Assembly: GCA_037349315.1 (NCBI GenBank)
Contig: JBAIAC010000042.1
Coordinates: 2,852,001-2,916,000, forward strand
DNA: 64,000 bases
Reading direction: 5' to 3'
DNA from: Chelydra serpentina
Lineage: Eukaryota; Chordata; Testudines; Chelydridae
Every line of letters starts with the position of its first letter. Positions within the stretch are counted from its first letter, which is position 1. The translations under genes and the position numbers were made by a program. The notes below the pieces were generated by a model, which made no database searches, had not been told where the DNA came from, and saw nothing but the letters and a program-made list of their open reading frames with translations. Positions 1-11,452 of this stretch are shown piece after piece.

Positions 1-317
1 GATCCCAGTGGCCAGAGGTTGCTGTGAAATACAAAGGGAAGCTCTTGGGATTCCTGTCCCTGTCCTCAGCTCAGAGCCTGTGGCTGGCAGGTGTGTGGGA
101 AATGAGAAGACCCTGCCCTGCTCCGTGTGCTGGGGGAGGGACAGGGAGCTCTCACCTTCTCCCACCCCATGAAGCCTCCTGGCTGCTCTGAGCAGGGTGG
201 GGGTGGGATTCTGCTACTCTGGCCCTCCCAGAGCCTCATGTTTTTTTTCCTTTCCCATGACTAGTGGGATTGTGGCTGGGGCAGCAGGTGCTGAGTGGGG
301 GACACTTGTTGTTTCAG

Positions 318-3179
318 ATGCCGGTGACCTTCGAGGAGGTGGCTGTGTATTTCACCCAGGGGCAGGGGGCTCTGCTGGACCCCGCTCAGAGAGCCCTCTA
401 CACGGACGTCATGCAGGAGAACTACAAGACAGTGACCTCGCTGGGTAATGGGTTCCTGGCCCCTCCGTTATTAGAAGCCGAGGGGTCTGCGTATCTGAAT
501 CTGGTCAGGTTCTTCCCTGGTCAGTTAGATCAGAGGCGAATGGGTTCCATAATGCACAGCTGCCATGTGAGAAAGACTTGCATCTCCGTGTCCTCTGCAG
601 TGGGACATGGGTGTCAAAATCCAATGGACAAGCTAAACCATCCCCACCCCTGCAGCTTTCAAAGGGGCGTAAATCCAGCATTGTCCTGTCTGTGTTGTTT
701 CTCGGCTGCACACACAATCCCCGGTCACCACCCTCCTTGGGAATAGCTCCAGCCATGGGGAGGGCTCTGGGCTCTGCAGGTTTAGAAAGCGGCAGGGGTT
801 TAAGTCCAGAGCTCTGTGTGTCAGTAAATCCCCCAGAGCGCACAGATCCTGGGAACGCATAGTAAGGGTTTAGTAATAATTCAACTCACCTCCGCAGACA
901 CCTTGGCTCAGTGACCATTTCCCCTTCCTCTTGGATTCCATGTTCCTCCAGCAGAGCACAGGGACAGGTTCCACTCACGGAATGTGCTTTGTGACCAATA
1001 CTCCACCAATGCTCCGTGCACCCTGATCTGGTCTGATTTCACATTCTGCACAGGATTTCCCGTTCCCAAACCTGAGCTGATCGCCCGGCTGGAACGAGGG
1101 GAAGAGCCGTGGGTGCCCGATCTCCAGGCCTGCGAGGAAGGAAGGCTTCTGAGATGCACCTGCACAGGTGAGGACTGACACAGAAACCATCTGGGGAATG
1201 AAGGGAAAAGTTGAGAATCCCAAAATGTGGTGTGAGTAATGCCCTCAGTTCTTCCTCATCTCAGCCAGGGCAGGGCTATAGTCAGCAGATATCGCTCACG
1301 CCATTCCACCCAGCCTCTTAGCTGCAGCGGTTTCCTTCCCGTCTCTCCTTCCCTGTAAGTGTTTGGGTGGGATGTGGAGGCAGAATCCAGTTGCTCAGTC
1401 TTTGTGTTGGCTTTTCCCTTGGTGCTATTCCTCTTTCTCCCCGGCACAATGACTCCTGTCTGGATTGTCTCTCTCCCAGCAGGTGCTGAGCGAGGTACTG
1501 AGAACAAGGAGGGGAATCATCATGAGGACATTTCTGGGGAAGTAGAACCACAGGGGACCTTTGTGGGAAGAACTGAAAGGAATTTTTCCCAGTGCTGGAA
1601 TCAGGGGGATGCCTGTGGAAATTGGCACAGGTCAGAGAGAATTCTGGGAAACCACCCAAGGAAGAAAGTGGATGAATCTATTAACAGTGTGGGAGGAGAT
1701 GAGGATCCCAGAGCGCAGCAGACAAATCCCAAGGAAGAGACACCCCGTCACTGCCTTCAGTGTGGGAAAGGATTCATTGTGAGATCACAAGTTGTAACAC
1801 GTCAGACATACCATACTGGAGAGAAACCCCTTCAATACTTAGACTGTGGGGAAAGCTTCAATAAACTCTCAGATCTTAATAATCATGGGAGAAGCCACAG
1901 TGGAGAGAAGCCCATTCAGTGCCTCAAGTCCGGTAAATATTTCAGTTCAAAGTCAGCTCTAAATTCACATGAGAAAAGCCACACAGGAGAGAGTCCCCAT
2001 AAGTGCTTTGATTGTGGGAAAAGTTTTACACGAAGGTCAGGCCTTGTTAATCATCAGGCAATCCACACAGGAGAGAGACCCCATAAGTGCTTGGAATGTG
2101 GGAAAAGTTTCATACAGAGGTCAACCCTTGTTCAACATCAGGCAATTCACACAGGAGAGAGACCCCACAAGTGTTTGGACTGTGGGAAAAATTTCATTCA
2201 GCGGTCAACCCTTGTTAAACATCAGGCAATCCACATAGGAGAGAGACCCCACATGTGCTTGGACTGTGGAAAAAGTTTTAAGCGGAAGTCAGACCTTGTT
2301 AGTCATCAGGCAATCCACACAGGAGAGAGACCCCATAAGTGCTTGGAGTGTGGGAAAAGTTTCATACAGAGGTCACACCTTGTTAATCATCAGGCAATCC
2401 ACACAGGAGAGAGACCCCATAAGTGCTTGGAGTGTGGAAAAAGTTTCATACAGAGGTCACACCTTGTTAATCATCATGCAATCCACACAGGAGAGAGACC
2501 CCATAAGTGCTTGGAGTGTGGAAAAAGTTTCAAGCATAAGTCAGACCTTGTTAATCATCAGGCAGTCCACACAGGAGAGAGACCCCATAAATGTTTGGAA
2601 TGTGGGAAAAGTTTCATACAGAGGTCACACCTTGTTAATCATCAGGTAATCCACACAGGAGAGAGACCCCATAAGTGCTTGGAGTGTGGAAAAAGTTTCA
2701 AGCATAAGTCAGACCTTGTTTATCATCAGGCAATCCACACAGGAGAGAGACCCCACAAATGCTTGGACTGTGGGAAAAGTTTCAAGCGGAAGCTAGACAT
2801 TGTTAATCATAAGGTAATCCACACAGGAGAGAGACCCCACAAGTGCTTGGACTGTGGGAAAAGTTTCAAGCGGAAGTCAGACGTTGTTAATCATCAGGTA
2901 ATCCACACAGGAGAGAGACCCCACAAGTGCTTGGACTGTGGGAAAAGTTTCAAGCGGAAGTCAACCCTTGTTTATCATCAGGCAATCCACACAGGAGAGA
3001 GACCCCATAAATGCTTGGACTGTGGGAAAAGTTTCACATTGAGGTCATACCTTGTTAAACATCAGGCAATCCACAGAGGGGAAAGGCCCCACAAGTGCTT
3101 GGACTGTGGGAAAAGTTTCACTTGGAGATCAGCCCTTGTTAAACATGGAAGAATCCACACAAGATGTAAACTTCTGTGA
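318..3179 (+). CDS. ZNF-1: KRAB C2H2 zinc-finger protein, 5' end outside the window
   Basis: Predicted nuclear DNA-binding repressor. Exons seen: KRAB-A 318-444 (127 bp), KRAB-B-like 1054-1167 (114 bp), spacer plus fingers 1483-3179, all with AG/GT borders and matching phase; stop TGA 3177-3179. The paralogues place an exon coding MAVMEPAQ about 500 bp before KRAB-A, so this gene's first coding exon should lie left of base 1; the ATG at 318 is probably internal. About 645 residues are visible. KRAB-A starts [12 protein letters not shown] and reads [11 protein letters not shown], with Thr where the other five genes have Arg. Three decayed fingers (lost Cys or His) precede 14 intact C2H2 fingers joined mostly by TGERP linkers. 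Helix residues -1,2,3,6 in order: RSGN, QSTQ, QSTK, RSDS, QSHN, QSHN, HSDN, QSHN, HSDY, RLDN, RSDN, RSTY, LSYK, WSAK. The target DNA is unknown. Confidence 0.9.
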
Positions 3180-3639
3180 TGTATGGCAAGAAAGGGTTAA
3201 GCAACTTGCATGTAATTGACTCAGATTCAACTTTTAGAGAGAGATTTGAAAAGTATTTCCACCTTAGATAAGCTAGAGTTTGAAATGTAAACGTGTATTG
3301 TTAAAGACTTGGAAGAGGGGTAACTGTAGTGGTCTATGTGTAGCTATATCTTTTTAGAGGTTAACAATTTATCCAAAGGGTTCCTGTATTATGTTAATTC
3401 AGAGATAATACCCATCACCCGTGCCCCTTGCCCAATTCTAGCTCAGTCTCCTTGAAATCACTAGGGGTAGGAGCTGAAGGATGGAGGGAATGTTTATAGC
3501 TTAAATCACCGAAATGTGTTTTGCAAGGTTAATGTCAATGAGATCTGTTCCGCTCTCCTGTTCAGACATTTTCTCTGGGGATTCCGGAGACAGAAAGGAG
3601 CAGGGGTTACCATCTTGGCTACCAATCCCTCTCTACAGT
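3180..3639 (+). other. 3' flank / probable 3' UTR of ZNF-1
   Basis: The bases after the stop are conserved after every gene of the cluster, starting with the GGCAAGAAA..TTAAGCAACTTGC stretch. This fits a shared 3' UTR. I see no AATAAA in it, so the poly(A) site is not assigned. Confidence 0.5.
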
Positions 3640-4021
3640 AGCAATTCTTAAACTGTGGGGCAGGGCCTCCCAATGGAGGCACAGGAATGTGGAAAGAGAG
3701 GCGTGACCTCTGGCTGGGACTCATGAAGAAGGAACTGGCCTATCTGGGAGGTGGGCATAAATGCTCAGGCTCTCAAACCCAGGTAGAGCAGCATCACTGA
3801 AGTAAGGGTGGCAATGCGGTGATACGTCTGCTGTGAACAGTGATATTGATGAATATCACTTTTCACTTGACCAGCCTTAGTTCTGTGCTGCTATTGGAAG
3901 ACTTCAGAGGTGGGTGCATCGCCAGCAACTACTCTGCCTTTAAAGCTGGGTGGCGATATATGTGCTGGTGGGGGTGTAAATGACCACGGGGGGACAATGA
4001 AACACGTTTGAGAACCACTGG
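3640..4021. mobile_element. Non-autonomous hAT-type element, uninterrupted copy
   Basis: The ends are inverted (AGCAATTCT..AAACTGTGG against GTTTGAGAACCACTGG). They are flanked by an 8-bp target duplication with one mismatch, TCTACAGT at 3632-3639 and TCTACACT at 4022-4029. Inverted ends near TTCTCAAA plus 8-bp duplications are typical of hAT. There is no coding capacity. The same element lies downstream of every gene in the cluster; here it shows the state before the LTR insertion found in units A-D. Confidence 0.7.
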
Positions 4022-5060
4022 TCTACACTATTATGGTCACCACGTTTACAAAAGGATAAATCTTCTCCAAAGTATGTCTTGTGAGGTATCATAGGAAAAG
4101 TCATCATCTGCTGAATATTATTGTCACGTTAAAATGTGTCTTTCAGCCCTGTCCATGGAGCTCTGAGAGTTTGCTGTATGATTGTTACATGCTATAAAGC
4201 TGGAAAACGCCCACAGACTAGCTCCTCACAGACAATGGCACCTGCACACCAGCTAGGCGCTAAGTGGCCATTAATTGCTTATCGGACCATTCACCAGCTG
4301 TGGAGCTGTGAACAAGAGAGTTACAATTCACCGGAAGGAGGGCTGGACAGCTGGACGCTCACTTAGGCCACAGACTGATTGTCTCCTGCCTCCCGGCCGG
4401 AGCGGCTCAGGACCTTGAAGAGGAGACTGGTATAAAAGCACAAGGGAGAATTGCCTCCATTTTCACCTCTCGTCTCCCATCTTTACAGAAGTATTGTTGT
4501 ATATACTTCTGTAAAGTATATACTTTACAGAAGTATAACAAGTACATATTGTTATATGCCTTGAAAGGCAACAGGGGCCTTGGACTGGGGAGGCCGGACC
4601 AAGGCTGGAAGAAAATCCAGGCTGGGTACTAAGATCTGTAAACTGCCTGCAACAGCGGGTGGGGTGTGAAAACCTGCTTGCTTCGCATTTTTCTTAGACT
4701 GGTAAAATTTAGGATTTTAAATGCATGTTTTAATTTTATAGTTTTAACCTATTCTGATCTTTCTCACTTGTAATCCCTGGAAACCCCCTTGCTCCAGTTA
4801 ATAATCTGGTTTTAATGTTTTGTCTGGACCTGTCTGTTTTCATTGACGTGTTTCGGGGATTTGACTGGAGAAAACAAGGCTGTGGCCTAATGTGGACCCT
4901 TTGTGGGGGTGACCCACTAATTATTGAGTTTGTCCAGCACAATGAACAGACTGAGCAGTCCAAGATGCTCATTCCCGGGGTGCAAGGCTGGGAGTAGAAA
5001 ACTGGCTGATGTTGCTGGGTCGTTTGGCAAGTTCCTGAGTGTCTGGCTAGTCGCACTCTG
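4022..5060 (+). mobile_element. LTR-type repeat (family LTR-1), edges approximate
   Basis: A TATA-like GGTATAAAAGCACAAG lies near 4429. A downstream block centred on CCAGTTAATAA..TTTTGTCTGGACCTG resembles an R/U5 with a poly(A) signal; other copies read AATAAA there. The order is therefore U3-R-U5-like. Related copies are at 9866-10285 (3' half), 18632-19172, 30415-30955, 41304-41845, 52077-52850 and 63307 to the window end. No coding sequence is seen. The exact 5' and 3' ends and target duplications were not determined. Confidence 0.5.
4502..4537. repeat. Perfect 36-bp palindrome inside LTR-1
   Basis: The sequence around TAAAGTATATACTTTA reads the same on both strands over 36 bp. A further half copy (TTTACAGAAGTAT) lies just upstream. 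The other LTR-1 copies have a short unexpanded TTTACAGAAGGCAAC here, so the palindrome arose in this copy. Confidence 0.85.
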
Positions 5061-5089
5061 GCTAAGGCTACAGTTGCCGACGTACAGCA

Positions 5090-6545
5090 CTGTGAGTTAA
5101 ACCCGCCTTCCTACAGCAGAGTAGAAAAAGCGCTGCAGCCTGTCCACACAGGCAGCTGCCAGTGCACTGTCGTGGCCACTTTTGCGGCACTTGCAGCAGC
5201 ATTGGGAGTGGTGCATTATGGGCAGGTATGCCACAGAGCACCTCTTCCCATTCTGGTGCCGTGGTTTGTGGGAAGGGGGCGTGGGGCGCGGTGCCTTCTG
5301 GGTTCTGTCCCAACACCCTGTGATGCATCGCTTTGCATCCCAGCAATCCCTGTGTTTCCGTCTCCATTTGGCGTTATCTTTCCATGGTTTCTGTGCAGCG
5401 CAATCTGTGCTCCGTTTCGGTCAGCGGAAAATGGAGCCCGAACTGCTGAGGAAAATGCTGCCGAGTCTTGCCAGCACGTCACGTTTGGCAGTCGAGCTCT
5501 TCTTTAAGATCGAAAGTGACAGCGAGGACTCCGACGATGATATTGAGTCGCGTAACGCATACGACACAAACTTGTTTGTGGCATTCACGGACATGCTGTG
5601 CACTGTGGAACGCTACCTTTGGGCTCGGGAAACAAGCACTGAGTGGTGGGATCACATTGTCATGCAAGTCTGGGATGACGAGCAGCGGCTGCAGAACTTT
5701 TGGATGAGAAAAGCCACTTTCATGGGACTGTGTGAGGAGCTCGCCCCTGCCCTGCGGCGCAAGGACACGAGATTGAGAGCTGCCCAGATGGTGGAGAGGC
5801 GGGTGGCTATTGCAATCTGGAAGCTGGCAACTCGAGACAGCTTCTGATCAGTCTCTAACCAGTTTGGAGTGTGAAAGTCGACGGTTGGAATCGTGTTGAT
5901 GCAAGTTTGCAAGGCCATTAATCGCATCCTGCTCAGAAGAACCATGAGTCTGGGTAACGTGCAGGACATTGTGGCTGGCTTTGAACAAATGGGTTTCCCT
6001 AACTGCGGCGGGGCGATAGATGGGACGCATATTCCTATTCTGGCACCAGACCACCTAGCATCCGAGTACGTTAATCGGAAGGGGTATTTCTCCATGGTTC
6101 TCCAGGTGTTTGTGGATCACCGTGGGTGTTTCATTGACATTAACGCAGGCTGGCCCGGAAAGGTGCATGACGCACGCATCTTTCGGAACACTGCCCTGCT
6201 CAGGAAGCTGCAGGCCGGGACTTTTTTCCCAGAGCGGAAGGTCACGGTAGGCGAAGTCGAAATGCCCATTGTGATCCTTGGAGACCCCACTTACCCTTTA
6301 ATGCCGTGGCTCATGAAACCCTACACAGGGAGCCTTGACACCAGCAAGGAACGGTTCAACTACAGGCTGAGCCGGTGCCGAATGACTGTGGAGTGTGCTT
6401 TTGGTTGTTAAAGGGTCCCTGGCGATCTCTGTATGGGAAGCTGGACTTGGCTGAACACAGCATCCCCACGGTTATATCTGCGTGCTGTACCCTCCATTAT
6501 ATTTGTGAAGGGAAAGGTGAAATGTTCACTCAGGCATAGACCTCC
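5090..6545 (+). pseudogene. PIF/Harbinger transposase relic (HARBI1-like)
   Basis: A HARBI1-type nuclease frame starts near 5431 (MEPELLRKML). The catalytic blocks are visible: IDGTHIPI (about 6014-6037), GWPGKVHDARIFRNT (about 6148-6190), GDPTYPLMPW (about 6280-6310) and VECAFG near 6390-6405. An active enzyme would bind the terminal repeats and cut with a DDE triad. The frame is broken by TGA at 5845-5847, TGA at 5872-5874 and a frameshift near 6405 that ends it at TAA 6409-6411; homology then resumes (LYGKLDLAEH) to about 6535. The acidic N-terminal stretch and the 5' flank from about 5090 look like the rest of the element. Non-functional. Confidence 0.8.
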
Positions 6546-8125
6546 GAGGTTCAACAATCCTGAAGTTGGACATTGGTTCCGAAGAAGACTGGAAAATGGT
6601 CACTATCTTTCTGCAAAAAACTCAGCTGACTCTCTTGAAACATGTGGTGCAACAGTGAAAGACTCGGGAGTTGAAAAAGTGAAGAATTCTCTCACTATAT
6701 TAAAAATCCATGTGCATACATGGCCGACAAATGCACCAGTGCAAATAGGCATCAAGTATTAAGTCATTACGTATGTTATCTTGATGTCCATGGTAGGCCA
6801 GTAGATGAATTCTAGATGTTCAGGTTATAGAAGACACATCAGCTGCATCTGTGACATCTTAGAAGAGTTAAATGCTTGTAAATTGAACCCCAAACAGATG
6901 GCTGCTTGTGCATTTGATGGAGCTACAAACTTTGCTGGAAGACATAGTGGAGTACAAGCTTTGCTCAGAGAAAAGTGTAACCCTAATCTCTCCTATACAC
7001 ACTGTAGAGGCCATCTACTCCAGCTAGCGCTAGTACAAGCTGCAGAATCTTCAAAAGACATTAAAAAGCCATACATTTAATGGCTTTTTATACTCTTTTT
7101 TTCAGCAAGAGTCCAAAGGACTGAACATTTTGGAAGCAATTAGAAGATACACTGGGATTGAAGTTAAAATGAGTCCAACCTGGGAAAACCTGCTGGCTTT
7201 CTCATGAGTGATTCTTGGCAGTTGTCTTAAAATTACTGCAACTGTTACTACTGGCTTTAGAAAGTATCCACCAAGATAGGACTGATCTAAGTACTGAGGC
7301 TGGTGAACTACTTTTGTTACTAAGTTCAGAGAAGACAATCGCCATTCTCTCTCTTGTAAATCTACTGTTGAAACCACTTGGGTCATTAAACAATGTAATC
7401 CAGGCATCTGCTACAACAGTAGTAGATCTTTGTCCAGAAATAGAAGCTATCCTTGGATCAGTCAGAGATATCCATTGAAAATGTACTAGAAGAAGCAAAG
7501 ACTTCAGTCCAGAAGTTGACTAATGAAGGTACTTATATTGACTCCATAAGTGAAGAGGACAAGAAGTGTTTGTTAAGCCAGCTGAAAAAGTACAAAGATT
7601 TGATTCTTACAAATCTGCAATAGAGATTTCTGGAGTCTATTCAACCTCCACGCAGCTTTTACAGATGCCTGTCTTATAAAACACCTACAGTTGAGTGGAG
7701 TGAGGCACTACCAGCAATAGGGCTGCCATGTGATCAGGGCAGAATAGAGAATTTTGAACACAGAGTGGAATATGATACGATGAACAAATGAAGATTTAAC
7801 TTCAACTTCTTTATCATTACTAATGGTTCGACCCAATCTTTGTTCTATGTTTCCTGGGATGAAAGTAGGAATTCATCTCTTGCTAATCCCAGTCAAAACA
7901 GCTACATTTCAACATATTTTTTCGTCATTGAATAGAATTTTTTGTTCTGAAAGAAGTCGCCTTCTGCCTGATCATGGGCATATCATGAAGGACTGGAAGT
8001 AATGGACACACAAGAAGACACCAAAGAGTGCAAAATTACAACAAGAAACCAAGACTGATGTAGATGTAGTGCTTCATAGTAGGCTTGAGTAGCCAACTTT
8101 AAGTTTTGTGATGGTATTAAAACAT
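6546..8125 (+). pseudogene. hAT-superfamily transposase relic (ZMYM1/TTF-type)
   Basis: Scattered in-frame blocks resemble hAT transposases of the ZMYM1-like group: CAFDGATNFAGRHSGVQA with THCRGHLLQLALVQAA (6893-7053), and a C-terminal block with SSLNRIFCSERSRLLPDH (about 7927-7977). Many stops and frameshifts separate the pieces, so it cannot encode an enzyme. It sits directly behind the Harbinger relic. I did not find matching terminal repeats. Confidence 0.6.
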
Positions 8126-8279
8126 GAGTTAAATCTAATAAAATGGTTTTGAAACATTTTTCAGTTTTTACTATGGTGCCATACAGCCCACCTTTGTCCT
8201 CACAGTCTCACCGCTCATCAGCCCTGACACCCACCCTGTAAATTCGAACACACCCCACCCCCCTAATTTCAATTCCAGG

Positions 8280-8513
8280 GGAAACTACTGCTTTGAACGC
8301 TGGTGGCTGTGTGTGAGCAGAGCGTGGAGGGGGTTGTTGTTCACAGAGGGAAGCAGCAGGGTGGATTTGATTTAAATCACTAGTCAGGAGACTCGCTTTA
8401 ATCATGGGATTCTACATAAAAGTGCATTCTTGTTGGTTGTTATAACCTTAATAGATATTCTTCACAACTCAGAGGTAGATGTAGGTTTCAATACTAGAAG
8501 GAACGCACTATAC
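8280..8513. repeat. Dispersed repeat, copy 1
   Basis: This stretch (GAACGCTGGTGGCTGTGTG.., TTTGATTTAAATCACTAG.., GTTGGTTGTTATAACCTTAA) matches 10305-10513 closely in order and content. It is non-coding and the family is not identified. Confidence 0.6.
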
Positions 8514-8619
8514 TATTTAAACAGTGATTTATTTTGAAAACTTTTCACATGAGTTTTACAGTGCTATCGGACAGTGAGGTTCTGCTGCCAGCCTTCGCCT
8601 TATGCACCTGTTTCCTTTA

Positions 8620-8735
8620 GGGTGACCAGATGTCCCGATTTGATAGGGACAGTCCCGATTTTTGGAACTTTTTTTTATATAGCCTATTACCCCCACCCCC
8701 TGTCCCGATTTTTCACATTTGCTGTCTGGTCACCC
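8620..8735. mobile_element. 116-bp MITE with TA target duplication
   Basis: The inverted ends GGGTGACCAGA and TCTGGTCACCC are flanked by TA at 8618-8619 and 8736-8737, as in Tc1/mariner-type elements. The interior carries repeated TCCCGATTTT motifs. A second copy in the opposite orientation is at 11453-11572. Confidence 0.8.
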
Positions 8736-8854
8736 TAGTTTCCTTCCCACTAAACTATCAGGCCAGCTCCCTCTCCTACTCTCTCTCCCCTACAAATCTG
8801 GCCCAGCCAGCTGAGACACCCAGAGGTTTTGCACCAGGGCAGGTAGCTTCAGCC

Positions 8855-8950
8855 GGGCCCTTCCCGCTGCTTCCCAGGGCAGAGCCCCCAGCCCGGCCAT
8901 GGCCCCTTCCCAGCCCGGCGCCTCCCCCGGGGTCTCCGCTCGGAGGGAAG
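8855..8950 (+). promoter_or_regulatory. GC-rich leader exon remnant of ZNF-2
   Basis: CpG-rich sequence from GCCGGGCCCTTCCCGCTGC to CGGAGGGAAG, followed by the donor GTGAGAGAGA at 8951. It aligns with the ends of the leader exons of ZNF-3, -4, -5 and -6. The upstream roughly 200 bp of the leader shared by those genes is absent; a different sequence joins near 8855. Whether it still initiates transcription is unknown. Confidence 0.55.
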
Positions 8951-9761
8951 GTGAGAGAGAACCGCCCCCCCTCCGGGCTGCAGGAGGGGGGGGGAGGATA
9001 AAGAGGTGCGGAGGGTACGGGGGGCAGGCTGGGATGGGGATGGAGGGCACTGAAGGGAAGATGGGGCGATGCAGGGGATCGGGGGGATTGTGGGGCTGAG
9101 GGGAGCGAGGCTGGAAGGTGGAAGATGTGAGTGGGGTGCACTGCAACGGAAAGGGGGAATGTGGGGGGTGGTGGTAGAGGCCAAGGCAGCTTCTCCGCCC
9201 CATGGGACACGAGGTGGGAGGGGTGGAGAGAAACTCTTCTCCTCCTGGAACTGGTCAAACCCGCTTTCGGGGGGGATCAAGGGACGAACCCCTCAGGGCG
9301 CAGAAGCTACAAGGCAAAAATCCAATCCCCTCCCTCAACGTCCTGCTCCCAGTGTGTTATTGTCAGACACACCCGTGCTGGTGGGGTGTGTGTGTCCTGA
9401 GTGTTGGGTTCTGCCCCGCGCGCGCTCTGGTCTGATTTCCCTGCAGGATTCAGATCTCAGCCACACTGGAGTCAGACTGGAGTCACTGCTGGTTCTGGCA
9501 GGGGGGGAGTGTGGATGGGCCAACGGGATCAGCCTCTGCCTGCCTGTCCCTGGGAACTGCTGGGGGAGTCCTGGGCAGCTCATTCTTCAGGTGTTGCCAC
9601 CAGAGGGCTACAGCTATTGCTAAGGGGGCGGAGTTTACACTGCAATGGGGGGCAATCCCCCAACGTGGGCCCTTTGATTCTGCTCTTTTTCGAGCATTTG
9701 GCTCAGAGTTGCTGTTACTGGGAGGGTCTGAAGAGTCTGGCCGCCCCTCTCGCCCCGACAG

Positions 9762-9842
9762 GCTGAGGAATCACGTCCACATTTCGCTCTAGATCGGTCG
9801 TCTTCCAGGAGACTGGGAAGGGAAATGGCTGTGATGGACCAA
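9762..9842 (+). other. Duplicate first coding exon of ZNF-2 (alternative or relic)
   Basis: This resembles the exon at 12520-12607. It follows an acceptor CGCCCCGACAG, contains ATG at 9825 coding MAVMDQ, and ends before a possible donor GTAGGG at 9843. The 18 coding bases keep frame with KRAB-A, so it could serve as an alternative start about 3.3 kb before KRAB-A. About 25 bases past the donor the intron is replaced by LTR-1 sequence. Use is unproven. Confidence 0.4.
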
Positions 9843-9865
9843 GTAGGGGATTTTCAGAGAGTTGC

Positions 9866-10285
9866 TGCAACAGCGGGTGGGGTGTGAAAACCTGTTTGCT
9901 TCGCATTTTCCTTAGACTGGTAAAATTTAGGATTTAAAATGCATGTTTTAATTTTATACTTTTAGCCAGGTCTGACCTTTTACATCTTTCTCCCTTGTAA
10001 TCTCTGAAAACCTTGTTCCAGTTAATAAACTGATTTTAGTGTTTTGTCTGGACCTGTGTGTTTTCATTGACGTGTTTGGGGGATTTGACTTGAGAGAACA
10101 AGGCTGTGTCCTAATCAATCCCCTTTGTGGGGGTGACCCACTAATTATTGAGTTTGTCCAGCACAGTGAACAGACTGAGCAGTCCAAGATGCTCATTCCC
10201 GGGGTGCAAGGCTGGGAGTAGAAAACTGGCTGATGTTGCTGGGTCGTTTGGTAAGTTCCTGAGTGTCTGGCTAGTCGCACTCAGT
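9866..10285 (+). mobile_element. LTR-1, 3' half only
   Basis: From CAACAGCGGGTGGGG to CTGGCTAGTCGCACTC it matches 4650-5057, including CCAGTTAATAAACTG with an intact AATAAA. The left junction shares CTGCAACAGC-like microhomology with the ZNF intron it joins. Confidence 0.6.
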
Positions 10286-10304
10286 ATAGTGCAGCCAGGA
10301 GTGA

Positions 10305-10513
10305 GTTTGAACGCTGGTGGCTGTGTGAGACGAGTGTGGAAGGGGGTTGTTGTTCACACAGAGAAGCAGCAGGGTGGATTTGATTTAAATCATGATTTAA
10401 ATCACTAGTCAGGAGAGTCGATTTAATCATGGTATTCATTCTTGTTGGTTGTTATAACCTTAATACATATTCTTCACAACTCAGAGCTCGATGTAGGTTT
10501 CATTTTTAGAAGG
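10305..10513. repeat. Dispersed repeat, copy 2
   Basis: Second copy of the repeat at 8280-8513. It has an extra ATTTAAATCATG unit in the AT-rich centre. Confidence 0.6.
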
Positions 10514-10514
10514 T

Positions 10515-10845
10515 ACACAGGACAAACATCTAAATATTGGGACAGTCCCGATTTTATCGGGACGTCTGGTCACCCTACCCTGGGTCCTGCTCTGATTTCC
10601 ATGCAGGATTCAGATCTCAGCCACACCGGAGTCAGACCGGAGTCACTGCTGGCTCTGGCAGGGGGGGAGTGCGGATGGGCCAATGGGATCAGCCTCTGCC
10701 TGCCCGTCCCTGGGGGCTACCGAGGGAGTCCAGGGCAGCTCATTCTTCAGGTGTTGCCACCAGAGGGCTCTGGCTATTGCTAAAGGAGGGAAGTTTACAC
10801 TGTAATGGGGGGAAAATCCCCCAAAGTGGCCCCTTTGATTCTTCT
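10515..10845 (+). repeat. 331-bp direct repeat, copy 1
   Basis: As far as I can read, identical to 12062-12392. It begins in the 3' end of a MITE (ACACAGGACAAAC) and continues into ZNF leader-intron sequence starting GATTCAGATCTCAGCC, ending at TTGATTCTTCT. A diverged version is at 9446-9700. Confidence 0.75.
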
Positions 10846-11452
10846 ACTGCAGTGTTGTACTGTGAGTGCAGTGCTGACTGATCTCATGGGCTGGTCTCTA
10901 AACTCATCACATGAGCGAAGTGAGCTTAATCTGTTTCTGTTACACTCGCCAGACTGCGGCCTCACGCCTTTGGGAGCGTGGCAGCCTCAGACTCACCGAC
11001 AGGGGTAACAGACAATGCTGTCTGTCCAAGTGACATTTCCCTGGCAATGCCTAGTGTGGTGGCTCAGAACAGCCAGAAGCTCCTTTACTGAACTATAAGC
11101 ATATGCAAAGAGAGACAGGAAGGGCTGAGATATGCAAGGAGAGACAGCCAAGCTGCTCTGCGCTTCCCAAAATCACACAAGCTTTTATAGGTTTTTGGTA
11201 ACGGTCCAACAAATACACTTCCTCACTGGTACTTTTCCACACGCCTTATTAATACTGCCGCATAAGGAATATATTAAAACACATTCAGCAAAAATAAATG
11301 TTCCGGTTTAAGCCAGGGCTGTGGTCAACAGTCAGCCAAAGGTTATCTGTTGCAATATTGCGGTTAGGTGCTTTTGCAGGACTAACTGTTGCAATAATGT
11401 CCCTTAGACTTTTCCACTCTTCCCCCCCTTTTTTCATTGTCACCTGCAATTA
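10846..11452. other. Unidentified non-coding stretch
   Basis: No open frame of note, no inverted ends and no tandem repeat recognised. It separates the two 331-bp repeats and may be an old LTR, but nothing here proves that. Confidence 0.3.

Noticed and set aside
197..448. Frame overlapping KRAB-A with Gly-rich product (repeated before each gene)
   Set aside because: It is another frame over the KRAB-A exon and its intron; it runs through the splice sites and has no domain.
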